From positions 124,001 through 188,000 of the forward strand of contig NZ_CADIKI010000006.1 of the NCBI RefSeq assembly GCF_902859935.1: a DNA stretch of 64,000 nt, given 5' to 3'. Shown piece by piece: positions 48,505 to 57,917 of this stretch; positions within the stretch are counted from its first letter, which is position 1, and each line of letters opens with the position of its first letter. This DNA is from Paraburkholderia fynbosensis (GTDB lineage: Bacteria; Pseudomonadota; Gammaproteobacteria; Burkholderiales; Burkholderiaceae). A program made the translations under genes and the position numbers. Below the pieces are notes generated by a model. That model was not told where the DNA came from, ran no database searches, and saw nothing but the letters and a program-made list of their open reading frames with translations.

Positions 48505-48864
48505 ATGAGCGGCAGCAACAGGATGAACCCGGCGGCACGACGCACGCCTTGGCAAAAACGGTGGTATCGGGCGGGCGCGGCCGTGCTGTTCGGCGCATGG
48601 ATCGCGGCGGCGCTGATCTATGCGAGCGCCGCCCCGCCCGACGACGCGCTCGCGCGCTACAGCGCCGTCGATCCGCGCTATCAGGTCGAATTGCAGCGCA
48701 TCGGCGGCAATGCGGCGGTGCTGATGGCGCAGCTTCATCAATGGTTCGACGGCCTGTGGCACGGCAGAGCGCTCGCCGCAACGGTGGCGGTAGTGGGCCT
48801 CGCGGCCGCCGGCGCCTGCGTTTTCATCGGCTATTTTTTCGACGACGACGCACCTGTGCGCTAA
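48505..48864 (+). CDS. Small two-helix membrane protein, 119 aa
   Basis: A 119-residue protein with a hydrophobic segment near residues 22-45 and another near 93-112, separated by a ~45-residue hydrophilic loop. The basic N-terminus (RRTPWQKRWYRAG) suggests it faces the cytoplasm, leaving the loop outside. It ends with an acidic DDDAPVR tail. I do not recognise the family. It is adjacent (68 bp) to the LysE gene on the same strand. Confidence 0.6.
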   Translation: MSGSNRMNPAARRTPWQKRWYRAGAAVLFGAWIAAALIYASAAPPDDALARYSAVDPRYQVELQRIGGNAAVLMAQLHQWFDGLWHGRALAATVAVVGLAAAGACVFIGYFFDDDAPVR

Positions 48865-48882
48865 CGCTCGCAACACCCTCCG

Positions 48883-50595
48883 CTACGACTCGGGCTTCAC
48901 CTGCGCGTGCGGTTTCTCGACGCCCGCCGCGCGCAGTGCTTCATGCAGCGTGGCGAAGATACAGCGCGCCTCGACGAGCGGCGTGATGCCATGCCGGTCC
49001 ATGTCCGAGCGCAGATAGCGGTTCACGCGCGCGAAGATCACTTCGATGCCGCCGCGCTTGAGCGCCACGCACAACTCACCCACCGAACGCGCCGCCGAAT
49101 AGTCGAGGTCGGTGATCGCGCTCGCGTCGATCACGAACGAGCGCACCAGGTTCGGCGCGCCTTCGATCAGGCGGCGGGTATCGTCGACGAAGAAATGATC
49201 GTTCGCGTAAAACAGGTCGGCGCCGAAGCGATAGACGATCAACCCCGGCGCGGTCTGGATGCCGGGCATGGCCGGCACCGGCACCCACATGCCGTCGTCG
49301 CCGGGCGCGAGGATCATCGTGTGCGGCCGGTAGCTGTGCCGCACGTGACGCAGCAGCGATAGCGCCACCGCCACGAGGATGCCGTGCTCGACGCCGATCA
49401 GCACCACCGCCGCCGCGGTGAACACGGCCAGCGCAAATTCGCCGGGGCTTTCGCGGCGAATCGCGAACAGCGTCTTCAGATCGATCAGGCCGATCGCGAT
49501 CGTCAACACGATGCTGGCAAGAATGCAGTGCGGCAGATATTGCAGATAACGGCTGAAAAACAGCAGCACCGCGACCACCACCGCCGCGAACGCGAGGTGC
49601 GCGAACTGGCTGCGCGTGCCGGCGCGATCGGCCATCGCGGTCTGCGTCGGACTGCCGTTGACCACAAACGCACCCGACACCGCCGCCGCCGCGTTGGCCG
49701 CGGCGATCCCGAGCAGATCGGCGTTGGTGTCGACGGACTCGTGATAGCGCTCTGCGAACACGCGGCTCGCGGCTGCGCTTTGCGCGACGATCATCACAAA
49801 GCAGGAGGCCGCGACCGGCACCAGATCGAGCAACTGCTGCCACGTCACCGACGGCAGGCGCAGCGGCGGCAGGCCGCCCGCCACGGGCCCGAGTACGGCG
49901 ATGCCGCGCGCCGCGAAACCGTAGTGATCGCTTGCCGCAATACCCGCCAACACGGCGATCAACGGCACCGGCAGGCGTGGCAGGAAGCGCTTGCACGCCA
50001 GAATCGCGACGACCACCAGCAGCGAAATGGCGAGCGTCGGCGGATCGATACGCGCCGCCTCGCGCACGACGAGCATCAGTTGATCGATACTGCGCGCCGC
50101 GTGCCCCGGCACGCCGAGCATGTCGCCCAGCATCGCGATGCCGACCTGCACGCCGACCCCGGCGAGAAATCCGACCAGCACGGTGCGCGAGAGGAAATCG
50201 GCGAGAAAGCCCAGTTTGAAAATCCGCGCGATTAGCAGCAATGCGGCGGTGAGCAACGCGACCATCGCGGCGAGCGACGCGTAGTCGGCGCTCCCCGTGG
50301 GCGCCATCGTAGAGAGACGGCTTGCGAAGATCGTCGCGGTGGCGGAATCGGCGGCCACGACCAGGTGCCGCGACGCGCCGAAAAAAGCAAACGCGACGAG
50401 CGGCAGAAAGACGGTGTAAAGCCCGGTAACGGCGGGCATGCCGGCAATGCGCGCATAGCCGAGCACCTGCGGAATATCCATCGACGCGAGTTGCACGCCG
50501 GCGAGCGCATCGCGCGCCGCCGCGGCACGGCTCAAAGGAAGCAGGCCCTTCAGCACGCCGACGCGCGCGGTGATATTCGCCAGAAAATCTCGCAT
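48883..50595 (-). CDS. SulP-family anion permease with STAS domain (second in window)
   Basis: Inner-membrane SulP transporter, 570 residues. The first helix motif (LAGVQLASMDIPQVLGYARI) and the SulP signature VSGAFVVNGSPTQTAM near residue 300 are present. A C-terminal STAS domain follows, with FVIDASAITDLDYSAARSV. The substrate may be sulfate or another anion. It is of a different branch from the permease at 31333. It is convergent with the small membrane protein gene. Confidence 0.92.
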   Translation of the reverse strand: MRDFLANITARVGVLKGLLPLSRAAAARDALAGVQLASMDIPQVLGYARIAGMPAVTGLYTVFLPLVAFAFFGASRHLVVAADSATATIFASRLSTMAPTGSADYASLAAMVALLTAALLLIARIFKLGFLADFLSRTVLVGFLAGVGVQVGIAMLGDMLGVPGHAARSIDQLMLVVREAARIDPPTLAISLLVVVAILACKRFLPRLPVPLIAVLAGIAASDHYGFAARGIAVLGPVAGGLPPLRLPSVTWQQLLDLVPVAASCFVMIVAQSAAASRVFAERYHESVDTNADLLGIAAANAAAAVSGAFVVNGSPTQTAMADRAGTRSQFAHLAFAAVVVAVLLFFSRYLQYLPHCILASIVLTIAIGLIDLKTLFAIRRESPGEFALAVFTAAAVVLIGVEHGILVAVALSLLRHVRHSYRPHTMILAPGDDGMWVPVPAMPGIQTAPGLIVYRFGADLFYANDHFFVDDTRRLIEGAPNLVRSFVIDASAITDLDYSAARSVGELCVALKRGGIEVIFARVNRYLRSDMDRHGITPLVEARCIFATLHEALRAAGVEKPHAQVKPES

Positions 50596-50795
50596 ACGCG
50601 ATGCAGCCCCACACTTAGGTTATCGCGCATCGTGCCGCGACTCGGCACGCGAAAGCAAGACCTGATGGGCAGGAGATCGCCGGCTGGAGAAAGAGCCGGG
50701 AGCGAATCAGCGGAAGAACCGGAAGCAGACGGCCGCAAGCAGGCATCGTCTGGCAGGACTGCTGCCAGTGCCCCCGCTTCGGCAACTGCAAGGAA

Positions 50796-50894
50796 TCAAC
50801 GCTTGAAATGACCTGTCTGCGGATCCACATGCCGCGCAAAACCGAACAGCGCGACGATGCAGATTGGACAGACGAGCAGAACAACGGCCAACAT
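50796..50894 (-). CDS. Candidate 32-aa single-helix membrane peptide
   Basis: A 32-codon frame starts MLAVVLLVCPICIVALFGFA and ends in a hydrophilic HVDPQTGHFKR tail: one membrane helix with a CPIC motif. GGGGTG lies upstream of the ATG, and a perfect 15-bp palindrome sits just before it, which together support it. It is too short to judge by codon use, and I do not recognise a family. Confidence 0.45.
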   Translation of the reverse strand: MLAVVLLVCPICIVALFGFARHVDPQTGHFKR

Positions 50895-50904
50895 CACACA
50901 CCCC

Positions 50905-50919
50905 GTAACATATTGTTAC
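50905..50919. promoter_or_regulatory. Perfect 15-bp palindrome, candidate operator
   Basis: GTAACA-TAT-TGTTAC is an inverted repeat with 6-bp arms, 10 bp upstream of the ATG of the candidate membrane peptide and at the edge of an A+T-rich stretch. It is likely to overlap that gene's promoter. Confidence 0.55.
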
Positions 50920-51430
50920 TGGTGAGTTTAAGCGATCTGCATGGAAAATGAATGAGGGAAACCGCAAAGCACTGTTGCCAATAATTAAAATTATTTTTGA
51001 CAAATGCCCGAAGCGGGGAAAGGTGAGAAGGCGGTGAAGCAGGCAAAAAACATCGATAAAACGATGATTTTGCACAGCTAGAGGACATTGCGCCTTTAGA
51101 CCGGCTCGCCAGATCGGCGGTTGCACCGGCAGTCTACTGGCGGCGATTAGATGAGCGCTCCCAGTGATTCGCCGGGACCGCACCCGCCGCTACGACCCGC
51201 GGCTGACATTCTCGACGTTCGCCTCGCCAGGCACGAGACGAGGCAACGAGCGGGCCGGCGACCTCGGCCTCGAAGCCGCCCGCATGAGCGCCGCTTGCCG
51301 CGTGGCACCCGTTCATCCGGCCGCATCGTCGCTCTACCTTATAATCCGGCATGATCCGAATCCCCCCGCACACGCCCTCGCAGGCGCCCGCCCTGCGCCG
51401 CCGCACCGCCCTCCGCACCCCGGCGGCCGC

Positions 51431-52288
51431 ATGAAAACCCCAAAACGTCTACTCCCGCTGGTCGAAGAAGGCCTGATCGACGAAGTCATCTCGCAGTTGA
51501 TGAGCGGCAAGGAAGCCACCGTCTACGTGGTGCGCAGCGGCGATTCCACGCGTTGCGCGAAGGTTTATAAGGACGCGAAACAGCGCAGTTTCCGCCAGGC
51601 TGCGTCCTATCGAGAAGGCCGCAAGGTCAAGAACAGCCGTGAGCAGCGCGCGATGGAAAAAGGCAGCCGCTACGGCCGCGAAGTGCAGGAGCAGGCGTGG
51701 CAGAACGCCGAAGTCGACGCACTGTTCCAACTCGCGAACGCGGGCGTGCGCGTGCCGCAGCCCTTCATCTGCACCGACGGCGTACTGCTGATGGAGCTGG
51801 TAACGGATGCCGAGGGCAACGTCGCGCCGCGTCTGAACGACGTGGATCTGAGCGAAGCACGCGCAGTCGAATTGCATGCGCAGCTGCTCAAGGAAGTGGT
51901 GCGGATGCTGTGCGCCGGCATGATCCACGGCGACCTGTCCGAGTACAACATCCTGCTGGCCGCCGACGGCCCGGTGATCATCGACCTGCCGCAAGCGGTG
52001 AATGCCGCGGGCAATCTCGAAGCGCCCGCGATGCTCGAACGCGATGTCGACAATCTCGCCGCGTATTTCGGCCGTTTCGCGCCGGCGCTGCTCGACGCCG
52101 GCTACGGCAAGGAAATCTGGGCGCTGTACGAAGCGGGCGCCTTGCACGTCGATACGACATTGACCGGTCATGTCGAACAGGACACCACGCCGGTCGATCT
52201 GGACGCCGTGCTGCAGGAACTCGAAGATACGCGGCTCGATGAAGAAGCGCGGCTGCGCTACGAAGAGTCGCTGCGCAGCGGGACGTGA
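51431..52288 (+). CDS. RIO-type serine/threonine protein kinase (PA4780-like)
   Basis: Cytoplasmic kinase of the RIO family, 285 residues. The nucleotide-binding loop (LMSGKEATVYVVRSGD), the catalytic loop MIHGDLSEYNILL with the catalytic aspartate, and the metal-binding VIIDLPQAV are all present. Bacterial members of this type are linked to stress responses in pseudomonads. The start at 51431 gives MKTPKRLLPLVEEGLIDEVI; the upstream frame is longer but lacks family sequence. It is not part of an operon here. Confidence 0.88.
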   Translation: MKTPKRLLPLVEEGLIDEVISQLMSGKEATVYVVRSGDSTRCAKVYKDAKQRSFRQAASYREGRKVKNSREQRAMEKGSRYGREVQEQAWQNAEVDALFQLANAGVRVPQPFICTDGVLLMELVTDAEGNVAPRLNDVDLSEARAVELHAQLLKEVVRMLCAGMIHGDLSEYNILLAADGPVIIDLPQAVNAAGNLEAPAMLERDVDNLAAYFGRFAPALLDAGYGKEIWALYEAGALHVDTTLTGHVEQDTTPVDLDAVLQELEDTRLDEEARLRYEESLRSGT

Positions 52289-52403
52289 GGCGAGCAAGCC
52301 GCTTCAGCCGTGCACGAGGCCGCTTCAGGGCGGCAATGTGAAGCGTGCCTGATGCGTCCGGAAGCGCCCGTGAGCCGCACATGAACGGCCCCACGAGGCA
52401 ACG

Positions 52404-53456
52404 CTACGAAACGCGGCCCGCCCGCCCCGGCTTCCCCGAAGCCGCCGGCCCCGCCACCGGGCCCACCGATTCCCGCATCGTCACGCTCACCGGAAACTCG
52501 CGGAAAATCTCCCACGTGGTCCGGTAGCACTGGTTGACGAGCCAGCGCACCGCGTTCTGCGTCAGCTCCGCGGTCGGGATGTGCACCGACGTCAGCCCGG
52601 GCGCGGCGTAAGCGGCCGAATAATCGTCGTCGTAGCCGATCACCGACATATCGTCCGGCACGGCAATGCCCGCCTGGTGCAGGCGCGCGAGCGCGCTCAC
52701 CGCCATGGTGTCGTTCGCGCAAAAGAGGCCCGTCACGGGCCGCTTCGAATCGAGCACTTTCTGTGTGGCCGCGTAGCCGCCCTCCGGCGAGAAGTCCGAT
52801 TCGATCAGCGTGACGTCGTCGCGCGTGATGCCGCTACGCGCTAGTTCGTCGAAGAAGCCTTCGAGCCGCGCCTGGTTGTCCGACGCGCTGAACGGCCCCG
52901 AAATCACCGCGATGTCGCGGTGTCCGTAATCGAGCAGCGTGCGCGCGGCGAGTTCGCCGCCGCGCCGGTGATCGGCGCAAAACGACGCCTCCGGCAATTG
53001 CTCGAACGCCCGGTTGAGGAACACCATTTTCGGGTGCATGCGATGCAGCATGTTCAGGTCGTCGTCGTGCAGATCGTGGCTGATCACCACCACGCCGTCG
53101 CAATCGCGGCCGATCAGAAAGCGCACCGCCTCGATCGCCTGCTCGCGCGGCGACACTTCTCCGCAGCCGGTCGCCACCACCACGTGACGGTGCACCGCGC
53201 GTAGTTCGGCATCGGTCTGTTTGAGAATCGTGCCGTAGTAAGAGCCGAAGAAGGTCGGCACGAAAATGCCGATCATGCCGAGCGACTGCGTCGCCATCGC
53301 CCGGCCGATCGACGACGGACGGAAGTTCAGCGCCTCGATTGCCGCCTGCACGCGAGCGGCGGCATCCGCCGAGATCGGCCCTTTACCGGAAATGGCGCGC
53401 GACGCAGTCGACATGCCCACGCCGGCCAGTGCCGCGACATCCTTGAGAGTAGCCAC
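52404..53456 (-). CDS. LacI-family repressor of the beta-glucoside operon
   Basis: DNA-binding regulator of 350 residues. The N-terminal LacI helix-turn-helix is ATLKDVAALAGVGMSTASRA, with the hinge helix region following, and then the periplasmic-binding-like effector domain. I chose the GTG at 53456 with GGAGAA upstream; a TTG five codons earlier is also open. It is the last gene of the operon and probably senses the imported sugar. A palindrome lies just upstream (53485-53498), and the operon-head operator at 59392 is a candidate binding site. Confidence 0.92.
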   Translation of the reverse strand: MATLKDVAALAGVGMSTASRAISGKGPISADAAARVQAAIEALNFRPSSIGRAMATQSLGMIGIFVPTFFGSYYGTILKQTDAELRAVHRHVVVATGCGEVSPREQAIEAVRFLIGRDCDGVVVISHDLHDDDLNMLHRMHPKMVFLNRAFEQLPEASFCADHRRGGELAARTLLDYGHRDIAVISGPFSASDNQARLEGFFDELARSGITRDDVTLIESDFSPEGGYAATQKVLDSKRPVTGLFCANDTMAVSALARLHQAGIAVPDDMSVIGYDDDYSAAYAAPGLTSVHIPTAELTQNAVRWLVNQCYRTTWEIFREFPVSVTMRESVGPVAGPAASGKPGRAGRVS

Positions 53457-53484
53457 GCGGTTCTCCGTCAAACCATGTTGATTC

Positions 53485-53498
53485 CAACGACATCGTTG
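53485..53498. promoter_or_regulatory. Palindrome CAACGA-CA-TCGTTG before the LacI gene
   Basis: A 14-bp perfect inverted repeat lies between the stop of the ATPase gene and the start of the repressor gene, 29 bp before the chosen start. It could be an internal operator for autoregulation. It does not match the operator at 59392. Confidence 0.35.
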
Positions 53499-53504
53499 CC
53501 AGCG

Positions 53505-54710
53505 CTACAAACGAGCGCCGCCTGCGTCGTCGAACAGCGAGACATGCGCGGCGTCGAACGAGAACGCCACGCTGTCTCCAGGCGCGAGCGGCGTCTTGCT
53601 CTGGTCGATCGATGCGATCTGCTCGCCATGATAGTCGAGCCAGACGACCCGGTGGTTGCCCATCGGCTCCACCAGCGAAACTTTTGCACGCTCGGGGAGC
53701 GCCTCGCCCACCCGCACGTCTTCGGCGCGCACACCGAGCACGCACGGCTGCCCTTGCGGCGGCGCGTTTTTGAAGGCATAGGCCGACACGTCGAGCCGCC
53801 AGTGCGCGGTGCAAAACTCGATCGAGCCTTCGCGCGACGCCAGCGTGCCCTTGAGCAGATTCATCGCGGGCGAGCCGAGAAAGGTCGCGACGAACAGATT
53901 GTCGGGGCGCGCGTAAACTTCGGCGGGCGTGCCGAACTGCTGGATCACGCCGCCGCGCATGACCGCCATGCGGGTGGCAAGCGTCATCGCTTCGACCTGA
54001 TCGTGCGTGACGTAGATCATCGTCGCGCCGAGGCGCTGATGCAGTTGCTTGAGTTCGCGGCGCAGTTCGGTGCGCAGTTTCGCATCGAGATTCGACAGCG
54101 GTTCGTCGAACAAAAATACGTCGGCTTCACGCACGATCGCGCGGCCGATCGCCACGCGCTGCCGTTGCCCGCCCGAGAGTTGCGCCGGTTTGCGCTTGAG
54201 CAGCGGGCCGAGTTGCAGCATCTCGGAGGCGAGCGCCACGCGCCGCGCGATCTCCGCCTTCGGCGTGCCGTTGATGCGCAGCGCGAACGACAGATTGCGC
54301 TCGACGCTCATGGTCGGATACAGCGCATACGACTGGAACACCAGCGCGATGCGGCGGTCCTTCGGATCGGCGCAGGTCATGTCAACGCCCGCGATCTCGA
54401 TGCTGCCGTCGCTCACGTCGATCAGCCCGGCAATGCTATGCAGCAAGGTGGACTTGCCGCAGCCCGAGGGGCCGAGCAGCACGACGAACTCGCCGGCGCG
54501 CACGTCGAGATCGAGATTCTCGATCACGGTGTTCGCGCCGAGGCGAATGGTCAGATCGCGCACCGCGACGTTGGCCGGGTTCGTGAGGCCCGCCGCGTCC
54601 GCGACGCCGGGCACGCTTGCCGCGTCGGCGCCCGCGCCGGTTGCCACATTCCCCAACGGACTGCCCAGCGCATTGCCTACCGCATTGCTCACATCAGCCG
54701 CGTTTGTCAT
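53505..54710 (-). CDS. Sugar ABC transporter ATPase (UgpC/MalK-like) with N-terminal extension
   Basis: Cytoplasmic ATPase subunit, 401 residues. Walker A is GPSGCGKST, the signature is LSGGQRQRVAIGRAI and Walker B is VFLFDEPLSNLDA; a C-terminal TOBE region follows. The domain starts only at ~residue 48 (VAVRDLTIRLG); before it is an Ala/Gly/Asn-rich stretch with no family match, so the true start could be internal. It powers the two permeases encoded upstream. Gap to permease: 9 bp. Confidence 0.93.
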   Translation of the reverse strand: MTNAADVSNAVGNALGSPLGNVATGAGADAASVPGVADAAGLTNPANVAVRDLTIRLGANTVIENLDLDVRAGEFVVLLGPSGCGKSTLLHSIAGLIDVSDGSIEIAGVDMTCADPKDRRIALVFQSYALYPTMSVERNLSFALRINGTPKAEIARRVALASEMLQLGPLLKRKPAQLSGGQRQRVAIGRAIVREADVFLFDEPLSNLDAKLRTELRRELKQLHQRLGATMIYVTHDQVEAMTLATRMAVMRGGVIQQFGTPAEVYARPDNLFVATFLGSPAMNLLKGTLASREGSIEFCTAHWRLDVSAYAFKNAPPQGQPCVLGVRAEDVRVGEALPERAKVSLVEPMGNHRVVWLDYHGEQIASIDQSKTPLAPGDSVAFSFDAAHVSLFDDAGGARL

Positions 54711-54719
54711 GCCCTTGCC

Positions 54720-55634
54720 CTATCCCTTGACCGCGCCCGACGCAATGCCGCGCACGAACCAGCGACCCGAAATGAAGTAGACCGCGAGCGGCACCATCGA
54801 CGTCAGAATGGTCGCCGCCATGTTGACGTTATAGAGGCGCTCGCCGGTCGTCGTATTGATGATGTTGTTCAACTGCACCGTCATCGGCAGGTTTTTGGTG
54901 CCCGCGAACACGAGACCGAGAATGAAGTCGTTCCAGATGCCCGTCACCTGCATGATGACCGCGACCACGATGATCGGCGTGGACATCGGCAGCATCAGTT
55001 GGACGAAGATGCGCCAGAAGCCGCCGCCGTCGATGCGCGCCGCCTTGAACAGCTCCTGCGGAATCGACACGTAGTAGTTGCGGAACAGCAGCGTCATCAC
55101 CGGCATGCCGAAGATCGTGTGAATCACGACGATGCCCGGCAGCGAGCTGAACAGATGCACGCTCGCCAGCACGCGCACGAGCGGATAGACCATCACCTGC
55201 ACCGGAATGAACGCGCCCATCAGCAGCACGCCGAACAGCAGGCCCGCGCCGCGCGGCCGCCAGAACGACAGCGCATAGCCGTTCACCGCGCCGATCGCGA
55301 TCGACAGCACCGTGCTCGGCACGACGATGCGCACCGAGTTCCAGAAGCCGACCCGGATGCCGTCGCAATCGAGCCCGGTACACGCGGACTGCCACGCGGC
55401 GCTCCATGCGTCGAGGGTGAAATGCGCCGGGAACGCCAGCAGATTGCCGAGCCGGATCTCGCTCATCGGCTTGACCGAGGTGACAAGCATCACGTAGAGC
55501 GGCAGCAGGAAGAACAGCGCCGCGCTCAGCAGAAACGCGTAGACGCCAAGACGCGCGGGCGTGAATGCCGTGCGCCGCCGTTTGTGCGCGCGGCTCGGCG
55601 TGCCGCTTTTCAGCGGCGGACTGAGCGTGTTCAT
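54720..55634 (-). CDS. Sugar ABC transporter permease (MalG-like)
   Basis: Inner-membrane permease of 304 residues with six hydrophobic segments and the EAA-type loop ARIDGGGFWRIFVQLMLPMS, which contacts the ATPase. A long basic N-terminus (HKRRRTAFTP) precedes the first helix. The ATG at 55634 overlaps the stop of the other permease by one base (TGATG), which fits coupling. Sugar specificity is suggested by the GH1 gene upstream. Confidence 0.93.
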   Translation of the reverse strand: MNTLSPPLKSGTPSRAHKRRRTAFTPARLGVYAFLLSAALFFLLPLYVMLVTSVKPMSEIRLGNLLAFPAHFTLDAWSAAWQSACTGLDCDGIRVGFWNSVRIVVPSTVLSIAIGAVNGYALSFWRPRGAGLLFGVLLMGAFIPVQVMVYPLVRVLASVHLFSSLPGIVVIHTIFGMPVMTLLFRNYYVSIPQELFKAARIDGGGFWRIFVQLMLPMSTPIIVVAVIMQVTGIWNDFILGLVFAGTKNLPMTVQLNNIINTTTGERLYNVNMAATILTSMVPLAVYFISGRWFVRGIASGAVKG

Positions 55635-56593
55635 CACACCTCCTTGCGCAGCGCCGCGCGGCTGCGGGCATAGAAGAACGGCGCGAGAATCGCGAGCACC
55701 GTCGCCAGCAAGACGATCGAAGCGGCCGATGCGAGACCGATATTGGCGCGCCCGAACAGATAGTCCATGATGAACTTGGCCGGCACTTCGCTCGCAGTGC
55801 CGGGGCCGCCCTGGGTCATCGCGACCACCGCATCGTAGAGTTTGACGACCATCACGAACAGCAGCACGAACGCGGTGGAGATCGACGGCCCGAGCATCGG
55901 CACGACGATGCTCGCATATACGCGCCAGCGCGGAATGCCGTCGATGCGCGCGGCTTTCCACAGTTCATCGTCGATGCCGCGCAAGCCCGCGAGCAGCAGC
56001 GCCATCACCAGACCCGAGGCCTGCCACACCGTCGCGATGACGATCGTGTAGATCACCCAGTCCTGATCGACGATCCAGTCAAAGCGCGCGTGCGCGAAGC
56101 CGAGCTTGTGCAGTACGGCCTGCGCGCCGAGCTCCGGATTGAGAATCCATTGCCACACGAGCCCGGTCGCGACGAACGACATCGCGTACGGATAGAGAAA
56201 CACCGTGCGCAATGCGCCTTCCGCGACCACGCGCTGATCGATGAAGATCGCCAGCAGCAGCCCGATCACCATGCACGCGACGATGAAGCACACGCCATAG
56301 ATCACGATGTTCTGCAGCGACTGCAGCCAGCGGTCGTTATGAAAAAGCCGCACGTATTGCGTGAAGCCCACGAAGGTATCGGAAGGAAACGTGCGCGAAT
56401 TGCTGAGCGACACACGCGCGGTCCAGACCATCGTGCCGAGATACGCGAACACGACGGTCAGGATCATCGGCAGCAGCGCGAGCCACGCCGCGATGGAAAA
56501 CCGCTTCTTCAGCGGCTTGTGACGCGGCCTGCGGCGAGGCCCGTTGCGGGGCCGGTCGCCGGAGCCGGTGGCCGGCAGCTTGAGCGCGTGCAT
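55634..56593 (-). CDS. Sugar ABC transporter permease (MalF-like)
   Basis: First inner-membrane permease of the sugar transporter, 319 residues. After a basic N-terminus come six hydrophobic segments; the EAA-type loop AARIDGIPRWRVYASIVVPM is present near residue 215. The stop overlaps the start of the second permease, so they are produced together. The binding-protein gene is 10 bp upstream. Confidence 0.93.
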   Translation of the reverse strand: MHALKLPATGSGDRPRNGPRRRPRHKPLKKRFSIAAWLALLPMILTVVFAYLGTMVWTARVSLSNSRTFPSDTFVGFTQYVRLFHNDRWLQSLQNIVIYGVCFIVACMVIGLLLAIFIDQRVVAEGALRTVFLYPYAMSFVATGLVWQWILNPELGAQAVLHKLGFAHARFDWIVDQDWVIYTIVIATVWQASGLVMALLLAGLRGIDDELWKAARIDGIPRWRVYASIVVPMLGPSISTAFVLLFVMVVKLYDAVVAMTQGGPGTASEVPAKFIMDYLFGRANIGLASAASIVLLATVLAILAPFFYARSRAALRKEV

Positions 56594-56603
56594 CGCCGCC
56601 CGC

Positions 56604-57842
56604 CTAGCTCTTCAACGCGCTGGCAAACGCTTTCTGCGCGTCGTCGACCGACTGGTTCTTGTTCCAGAAGTTGGTGACGACGTCGATCAGCGCACCCTGC
56701 GTGTCGGGCGAGAGCAGCATTTCCGGATTCGGCAACTGCCGCGACTTATCCTTCATGATCGCAATGCCCTCCTTCGCGCAGATGTCGAGACTCGCGGCAT
56801 CCACATCGGGACGAATCGGAATAGAGCCCTTCTTCGCGCTGAACGCGACCTGCGCGGACGGTGAGGTCATCACCGTGGCGAGCAGATTCTGCGCCTTGAT
56901 CGCGGAAGGGTTGTCCGTCTTAGGGAAGACGAACACGTCGCCCGCGACCAGATACGGCGAATGCGGACCGAAGCCGGGGAAGCAGCCGAAGTCCTTGCCC
57001 GCGCTCTGATTGGCCGCCGAGAATTCGCCCTTGGCCCAGTCGCCCATGATCTGCACCCCCGCCTTGCCGGAGATCACGAGCGCGGTCGCGTCGTTCCAGT
57101 TGCGGTTGGGCGAGCCCGGATCGACGAAATCGTGCAGACGCTTGAACGACGCCAGCACCTTCTTGAACGCATCCGAATTCACCGCCTTCTGGTCGCGATC
57201 GCGATACACCTTCAAGTAAAGATCGGGACCGCCCACGTCCGCGAGCACCGCGTCGAACGTGATCTTTTCCTGCCACGGCTGGCCGCCGAGCGCGAGCGGA
57301 ATCACGCCCGCGGCCTTCAGCTTGCCGAGATCGGCGATGAACTCGTCATAGGTCTCCGGCTCGGCGGTGATGCCGGCCTTCTGGAACACCGGCTTCGAGT
57401 AGAAGAACCACGCCGGCATGTGGATGTCGACGGGTGCCGCATAGTAATGGCCCTTCACCTTGATGCTGTCGAGGATCGACGATGGGAACACGGTGTTCCA
57501 GTTCTCCTTCGCGGCGACATCGTCGACGTTGTTCAGCAGGCCCTGATCGATCAGGTCGTGAAACTGCTTGGACGTATTGAATTGCGCGGCCGTGGGCGGA
57601 TCGCCGCCGACGATCCGGTTGATCGCCGTGGAGCGCGCCTGATCGGCGCCCGCGACCGCGTTGTCGACCCACTGGCCGCCGGCCTTGTTATACGCATCGG
57701 CGAACTGGCGAATCGCGGCCGATTCGCCGCCCGAGGTCCACCAGTGAATCACGTTGGCCTTCAGAGGCTCCGCCTGCGCGACGACGCCATACAACGCCAG
57801 TGCCGCAACTACGCCTCGCAAGACCATTTTTTTGCTGTTCAT
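56604..57842 (-). CDS. Sugar ABC transporter substrate-binding protein
   Basis: Periplasmic binding protein, 412 residues. A Sec signal ends near VVAQAEP, and the mature protein starts LKANVIHWWTSGGESAAIRQ, a pattern typical of family-1 oligosaccharide-binding proteins. Tryptophans that may stack on sugar are present (HWWTSG, GQPWQEK). Gene order, binding protein then two permeases then ATPase, is standard. The binding target is likely a beta-glucoside, by association with the adjacent GH1 gene. Confidence 0.94.
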   Translation of the reverse strand: MNSKKMVLRGVVAALALYGVVAQAEPLKANVIHWWTSGGESAAIRQFADAYNKAGGQWVDNAVAGADQARSTAINRIVGGDPPTAAQFNTSKQFHDLIDQGLLNNVDDVAAKENWNTVFPSSILDSIKVKGHYYAAPVDIHMPAWFFYSKPVFQKAGITAEPETYDEFIADLGKLKAAGVIPLALGGQPWQEKITFDAVLADVGGPDLYLKVYRDRDQKAVNSDAFKKVLASFKRLHDFVDPGSPNRNWNDATALVISGKAGVQIMGDWAKGEFSAANQSAGKDFGCFPGFGPHSPYLVAGDVFVFPKTDNPSAIKAQNLLATVMTSPSAQVAFSAKKGSIPIRPDVDAASLDICAKEGIAIMKDKSRQLPNPEMLLSPDTQGALIDVVTNFWNKNQSVDDAQKAFASALKS

Positions 57843-57917
57843 TCCGTCTCCTTCAGGCTTTGCGCCCGTGTTTCAAGTCGACATGCCAACCAGCTTTATC
57901 TGCTGCTCCGTCAATCG

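Larger units (their letters stand above)
50596..51430. other. Intergenic region, 835 bp
   Basis: Besides a 32-codon leftward candidate (50796-50894) and a 15-bp palindrome (50905-50919), no other gene is supported. The segment 50925-51070 is notably A+T-rich, with AATAATTAAAATTATTTT-like sequence. A TATAAT at 51340-51345 is a candidate -10 for the RIO-type kinase gene, with no good -35. Confidence 0.5.

Noticed and set aside
51317..51345. Full sigma-70 promoter for the RIO kinase gene
   Set aside because: TATAAT is perfect at 51340-51345, but no acceptable -35 lies 16-18 bp upstream, so only the -10 is noted.
53475..55673. 732-codon plus-strand open frame opposite the ABC ATPase and permease
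   Set aside because: Antisense to two genes with full family motifs; composition is that of a shadow frame.
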